From NCBI RefSeq assembly GCF_023242475.1, contig NZ_JALJFG010000001.1:310001-374000 (forward strand): DNA of 64,000 bases, read 5' to 3'. This stretch comes from Pseudomonas sp. MWU15-20650. GTDB taxonomy: Bacteria > Pseudomonadota > Gammaproteobacteria > Pseudomonadales > Pseudomonadaceae. Made by a program: the position numbers and the translations under genes. The notes beneath the pieces were generated by a model. The model did no database searches. It saw nothing but the letters and a program-made list of their open reading frames with translations, and was not told where the DNA came from. Shown here piece by piece: positions 60,427-64,000 of this stretch. The stretch's first letter is position 1. Each line of letters opens with the position of its first letter.

Positions 60427-61858
60427 GCATTTGGATCGCTGTGAATGCGACGGCTGTGGCCGTGCCATTGAGCAGCCCAAAAGGATTTACCAAGAAAAGC
60501 GCTATTGCGGGAACTGCTATCCACGGCTGTTCAAGCGTCGACTCTGTCCTGGCTGCGGCAATTTCTCCAGGCTTCCGACATTTGATAAGGCCGCTCGCTG
60601 CAGCGCCTGTTTGAGGAGTGGGCCATGTGCCCGATGCAACAAGGTCGATTTCAAAGTCGGGCGAATTACCCCATATGGGGCTGTGTGCAAGCCTTGCGCG
60701 GTGCACTTTCGTGAGTCGGCAATCTGCGAATCCTGCGGGACGCATTCACAGCGAGTAGCGAGGAATACGCTGACTGGCAAATTGCTCTGCCCAAAATGCC
60801 GTGGTCCTGCTGCCGAGACATGTCCTGACTGCCGGCGACATCGCGTACTGATTGCGGGATCTGATGGTCGCCGGCGCTGCAAGGTCTGCATCACAGCAGG
60901 TGTGCATGCGTGTGTGACTTGTCGTGTCAGTACACCAGCCGGGCGTGGCGAAGAATGTGAGCAATGCTATTGGGAGAGAACCTTCCACAAGCGCTTGGCA
61001 ATTAATGTTGCCGGATTGAGCGTTCAATCCATGGCGCAGCGGTTTCAGCGATTCGGAAGTTGGGCTTTGCTTGAGCTTGGTCCCAAGGCGGGAGCCTTGA
61101 AGATCAACACTTATTACAAGTTCTTCAAAGAACTCGAAAACGTCTGGCAGGATGTGCCTCCGTACGTTGAATTGCTGCGGCATTTCTCGGCTGAAGGATT
61201 GCGCCGTGCACGCGTTCCCATGCGTTGGCTGAGCGAGCTCGACGGTTTAATGATGTGCGCGCTGGCCCGCGAAACAGATTCTGAGCAGCGACGTGTGCAG
61301 GGCATCATGGAGCAACCCCGAGAACTCTGGCCCGAGCAATTGATTGTCGGTTATTACCGCATGCTGCAAAGCCGCTTGGCGGCCGGTGACATTAGCCTAA
61401 GATCAACCAGGCTCGCTTTACGATCTGCCTCTGATTTGCTGGGACACTCGCGGCTGAAGGCCGGCGCCATGGTTGACCAGAAAGCGCTCGATAGTTATTG
61501 GCGTAAGTCGCCGGGGGCGGTGGCAAGTGTCACCGGGTTCATCGGGTACTTGAACAGGGTTTACAGCGCGGGACTGAACTCTCGTCCGGATGCGAATTGG
61601 GCAAGACAGCAGAAGCTAGCGAAACGCGAGCGAGAGCTTGTCGAGTTGCTGCCACAACGTGACGAGACAAGTGATTTTGAGTCTCGATGGATTGCTAAGG
61701 CCTTGGCCTATTTTCATGGTATCGGCAGGATCAGTCGCAAGGCACTGGTTTATGTTCCGGCAACCTATCAAGGGACTGCAGGATTCAACATTGAATGCCC
61801 ACAAGGGGTGCTGTGGGTGCCATCAGCGGGCACCTATGAGCGACCCATCGTCGATTAA
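60413..61858 (+). CDS. Multi-zinc-ribbon protein (TniE-like position)
   Basis: A 481-residue protein starting at a GTG inside the end of tniQ. Residues 12-185 carry twelve CxxC pairs (C12/15, 32/35, 45/48, 63/66, 72/75, 92/95, 105/108, 126/129, 137/140, 156/159, 167/170, 182/185), enough for about six zinc ribbons. The middle region around 340-410 (AGDISLRSTRLALRSASDLL, then YWRKSPGAVASVTGFIGYLN) looks like the helical core-binding domain of tyrosine recombinases, but no catalytic Arg-His-Arg-Tyr domain follows. It sits where tniE lies in Tn6022-type elements. A DNA-binding partner for target choice is the likely role; this is inference. Confidence 0.7.
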   Translation: MASVEHLDRCECDGCGRAIEQPKRIYQEKRYCGNCYPRLFKRRLCPGCGNFSRLPTFDKAARCSACLRSGPCARCNKVDFKVGRITPYGAVCKPCAVHFRESAICESCGTHSQRVARNTLTGKLLCPKCRGPAAETCPDCRRHRVLIAGSDGRRRCKVCITAGVHACVTCRVSTPAGRGEECEQCYWERTFHKRLAINVAGLSVQSMAQRFQRFGSWALLELGPKAGALKINTYYKFFKELENVWQDVPPYVELLRHFSAEGLRRARVPMRWLSELDGLMMCALARETDSEQRRVQGIMEQPRELWPEQLIVGYYRMLQSRLAAGDISLRSTRLALRSASDLLGHSRLKAGAMVDQKALDSYWRKSPGAVASVTGFIGYLNRVYSAGLNSRPDANWARQQKLAKRERELVELLPQRDETSDFESRWIAKALAYFHGIGRISRKALVYVPATYQGTAGFNIECPQGVLWVPSAGTYERPIVD

Positions 61859-61983
61859 AGGGTAATCCATGGACTTAGCCATCTCTCTGTATTCTACCTG
61901 ACCATCATGCAGCGCGGCCGCGGCCTGCGGAGAGTGTCCCGTCGCGGTAAGTCATCTATGACTCCAGAGTCCGGGGTAGTTAT

Positions 61984-62202
61984 CTAGCACTGCCGTAGTT
62001 GCATGATCGCGTCCGCAATCGCTTTTGAATTTACATCCAGGGTTTCCATAGCTCCCACTGCATTGGCTGCAACACTCTCTACATCATTCTCAGAAAGCCA
62101 CTTGGTGATTTCTTCGATCGCCGCGCCTAGGGCGTGCTGGTTGTGCAGGAGCAGTGTCAGAGCATCAGCCGTGGCGATCTTGCAATCTGAGTAGTCAGTC
62201 AT
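61984..62202 (-). CDS. Small hypothetical protein of the transposon
   Basis: A 72-residue mostly helical protein (MTDYSDCKIATADALTLLLH at the start, ending SKAIADAIMQLRQC). The ATG at 62202 is eight bases after AAGGA; a longer in-frame start is unsupported. It reads leftward, 92 bases after the large leftward gene, and may be co-transcribed with it. I recognise no family. The 125 bases between it and the zinc-ribbon gene hold no gene. Confidence 0.6.
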   Translation of the reverse strand: MTDYSDCKIATADALTLLLHNQHALGAAIEEITKWLSENDVESVAANAVGAMETLDVNSKAIADAIMQLRQC

Positions 62203-62294
62203 GATGGTCGTCCTTGGAAAGAGCTTCTGGAAGCCTAGTTCATCTCGCCGGCTACAGCGGGGCGCTTCTCTAGGGAGTCGGTAGAGCTCCAAGA

Positions 62295-64000
62295 TTAGAC
62301 AAGCGCTAGATCAAGCTCACCAAATTTGTTGATGAGGATGTTCCGATAAAGAATTTCCTTGTCATGTTTGCCATGGTTAAAGGTGACGTATTCTTCTGGG
62401 TACAGCTTCTTGAGTTTGCTGAATACCCCTCTGTAGCCGGGAATCCTTCGGCATAGCTCGTTGACGAAATGCTTGAATGCCTCTTCATTTCCGCTGAACG
62501 TCATCAACAGCCCTGCAGATCCCGGAGGGATTTCACCTTCTTTCCCGTCCTTTCGCTGAACCTCGAAGCAAAAGAAATTGCCCTTGGTCGTCTTGATGCG
62601 GACGATCAATATTCCCCGCCGCAGTCCGGCGCTTCGGTCGAGATACAGCCAGGAGCGAACATCTGATGGAAGCTCCTCTTCGTTTTCGACCACGAGCTCA
62701 ACGACACCGAGTGGCGGCTTACTGCTGAACCGTGCGAGGGGCGTGTACCAGTCAACGCGTAGGATCTTTTCCGGATTGTCAGCAGCGATTGATTTGAGTG
62801 CATTCCAGATGTCCATAAAAAAGCCTTGAGTTTCCAGCGCCACGTCAGGTGCTGTCTCATGCTCTGCATCCGATACGGTCTCAAGCTTGCCGACGTTCTT
62901 TCCACTTCCGGTGCCAGTACCTGCAGAAACTCCATCTGCCTTAGGTGGTGCTGGGCCAAGTGGACTTTTATTGGCTTTCACGACAGATTTTGATTTCTTC
63001 ACTGGCCGTTTTTCGCCAAGCACTTTGAACGGCGCGGCTTTGGCCTCATAGATTTCGGCATGCCTATCGGGCTCAATCGTGGAACGCTCTTGGAGGAACT
63101 CCTCAAGGGCAGCGCTTTTGATCGGGCGCGGCAGCACGATTCTTCCCAGTCCATCCACGCCTTCGCTGCTGTCGAACTTCAGTTTTTGAAATTCAACTTC
63201 AGGACCTTTGGGCATGCTTGTTCCCATCAGATCCAAGCACAAAAAAGTTTTCCCGCCATTCAGCCATTTGCCCCGACCGAGGATCTCACCATGACCTTCG
63301 AACCATGGTTCGCATTTGAGGAGCATGGGCTTGCCTGGTGCTTGGGACATGAATTGCGAATTCACCCTTTTTACAACGCTAGCCGTGTGCGGGTCGTAGA
63401 GAATATGAGCCAGGAACACTGCGTCGAAGAAGCGCATTCTCGGGTCTGGGCGAACTAGCCAAACGGGCAGATTACGCTCTGCTTTCGGGTTTTGATAAAG
63501 AACGTTAAAAACATCGTCCCAACGTAAATTCGCAAGCGTCCTGCAGATTTCCATGTTTCTGGCATAGGCACGTACGAAGTACTCTGTGCAGGGGATCAAT
63601 AGGTTTTTATCATCATCTAACGAGAAGTCGAGAAGCTTGCAGGCATCTTCGTTTTCCCTGAGTAACGGATACTCCTCATCTGCGAAGAGTTTTCCTTGAT
63701 CTGCGGCGATGAGCTCTCTGCGTGAAGTAATCCGCCGTTTTTCTGTGCTGAAGTTTACCGCGAGCCTTGCGGTGGCAAGCTTGGTGTCTGAGATGCAGTG
63801 GCCATTGCGCCAGATTGTGCCGACTCGGTAATGGGGGAGGCTGGTGAAGGGAACGTGGGCCACCTTAAATTCACCAGGGACGTTATCCTTCAGTTCGCGG
63901 AACAGTACGGCCGCAAGAGGGATAGACATCGCCCTGTTATTACGCATCACGGGGCCATACCACCAGACGATGTAGTCGCCTACCCAGTTTTGGGTTTTGC
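62295..64000 (-). CDS. Large leftward protein of the transposon, possibly TnsE-like (5' end outside window)
   Basis: At least 568 codons; the frame stays open to the right edge (WVGDYIVWWYGP precedes the internal Met), so the start is beyond the window. Visible parts are an N-terminal beta-rich region with SLPHYRVGTIWRNGHC, a helical segment LLIPCTEYFVRAYARNMEIC, a Lys/Pro/Gly-rich linker at the middle and a beta-rich C-terminal domain ending in NHGKHDKEILYRN. Length, place in a Tn7-like element and the pattern of these blocks recall TnsE of Tn7 (538 residues), which directs transposition to replicating DNA. The resemblance is from memory and weak; an unrelated cargo gene is the alternative. 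Confidence 0.45.
   Translation of the reverse strand, partial: KTQNWVGDYIVWWYGPVMRNNRAMSIPLAAVLFRELKDNVPGEFKVAHVPFTSLPHYRVGTIWRNGHCISDTKLATARLAVNFSTEKRRITSRRELIAADQGKLFADEEYPLLRENEDACKLLDFSLDDDKNLLIPCTEYFVRAYARNMEICRTLANLRWDDVFNVLYQNPKAERNLPVWLVRPDPRMRFFDAVFLAHILYDPHTASVVKRVNSQFMSQAPGKPMLLKCEPWFEGHGEILGRGKWLNGGKTFLCLDLMGTSMPKGPEVEFQKLKFDSSEGVDGLGRIVLPRPIKSAALEEFLQERSTIEPDRHAEIYEAKAAPFKVLGEKRPVKKSKSVVKANKSPLGPAPPKADGVSAGTGTGSGKNVGKLETVSDAEHETAPDVALETQGFFMDIWNALKSIAADNPEKILRVDWYTPLARFSSKPPLGVVELVVENEEELPSDVRSWLYLDRSAGLRRGILIVRIKTTKGNFFCFEVQRKDGKEGEIPPGSAGLLMTFSGNEEAFKHFVNELCRRIPGYRGVFSKLKKLYPEEYVTFNHGKHDKEILYRNILINKFGELDLALV

Larger units (their letters stand above)
55738..64000 (+). mobile_element. 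Tn7-like transposon inserted in comM, left end and core (partial)
   Basis: The element starts TGTAGGC directly after the comM break; TGT...ACA ends are standard in Tn7-like transposons. The five bases before it (CCCGC, 55733-55737) are the likely target-site duplicate. It carries tnsA-tnsB-tnsC-tniQ and a zinc-ribbon protein gene in overlapping order, then two leftward genes. The gene order and the target gene resemble the Tn6022/AbaR backbone (tniC-tniA-tniB-tniD-tniE) of Acinetobacter. The right end is beyond the window. GC and codon use of the core differ from the chromosomal neighbours. No CRISPR-Cas genes are seen. Confidence 0.9.

Noticed and set aside
55738..64000. CRISPR-associated transposon
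   Set aside because: TniQ and TnsABC could suggest one, but no cas gene or repeat-spacer array is seen in the visible part, and the comM target points to protein-guided insertion. The unseen right part could change this.

Overview
The window is a chromosomal segment of a fluorescent-group Pseudomonas. The gene content and order (recG-oxyR, spoT-rpoZ-gmk, rph, crc-pyrE, argB-algC-dut-coaBC-radC, rpmB-rpmG, dadR/dadA/dadX, xpt, rep, comM) follow, in reverse, the PA5290-PA5345 region of P. aeruginosa PAO1 as I remember it. GC-rich coding bias and the REP-type hairpins with GTGGGAGGGGGCTTGC or TAGGAGCGAGCTTGCTCGC cores also fit this group. No database search was run, so all names rest on recognisable motifs, lengths and synteny.

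Layout. 0-7.4 kb: a glycine-zipper lipoprotein, an SCP2-like small protein, an AT-richer inserted gene flanked by a duplicated 3' end of a YbaK/HDOD gene, then recG and oxyR. 7.5-9.7 kb: an exbB-exbD-tonB energy-transduction operon. 9.9-19 kb: an epimerase, a lipoprotein, ridA, spoT, rpoZ, gmk, yicC, rph, a DUF4870 protein, crc and pyrE, covering stringent response, nucleotide metabolism and catabolite control. 19.1-20.7 kb: remains of an AbiE toxin-antitoxin pair. 20.9-26 kb: argB, algC, dut, coaBC and radC. 26-28.5 kb: a peptide-binding protein and the L28/L33 ribosomal operon with a structured leader. 28.6-41.3 kb: polyamine and D-alanine catabolism (aldehyde dehydrogenase, FAD oxidoreductase, PauR-like regulator, dadR, dadA, ridA-like, dadX) mixed with an MFS carrier, a phospholipase D lipoprotein and a MocR regulator. 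41.5-55 kb: cytochrome c5, an acetyl-CoA hydrolase-family protein, xpt, rep, a GGDEF-EAL protein, a MATE exporter, a LysR regulator, a chemoreceptor, an orphan ABC membrane domain and its divergent TetR regulator.

The most unusual part is 55.74-64 kb. The magnesium chelatase-like gene comM is cut, and only its 3' portion lies in the window. A Tn7-like transposon starts at the break with a TGT terminus, three left-end repeats, and overlapping genes for a TnsA-like endonuclease, a TnsB-like DDE transposase, a TnsC-like ATPase, a TniQ target-selection protein and a 481-residue protein with twelve CxxC motifs. On the opposite strand lie a 72-residue unknown and a large protein that runs off the right edge and that I tentatively relate to TnsE. 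The right end of the element and the 5' part of comM are outside the window. The layout resembles the comM-targeting Tn6022/AbaR backbone family of Acinetobacter.

Signs of gene flow elsewhere are the permuted NlpC/P60-like gene at 2.0-2.9 kb and the decayed AbiE system. No tRNA, rRNA, CRISPR array or complete insertion sequence was seen.
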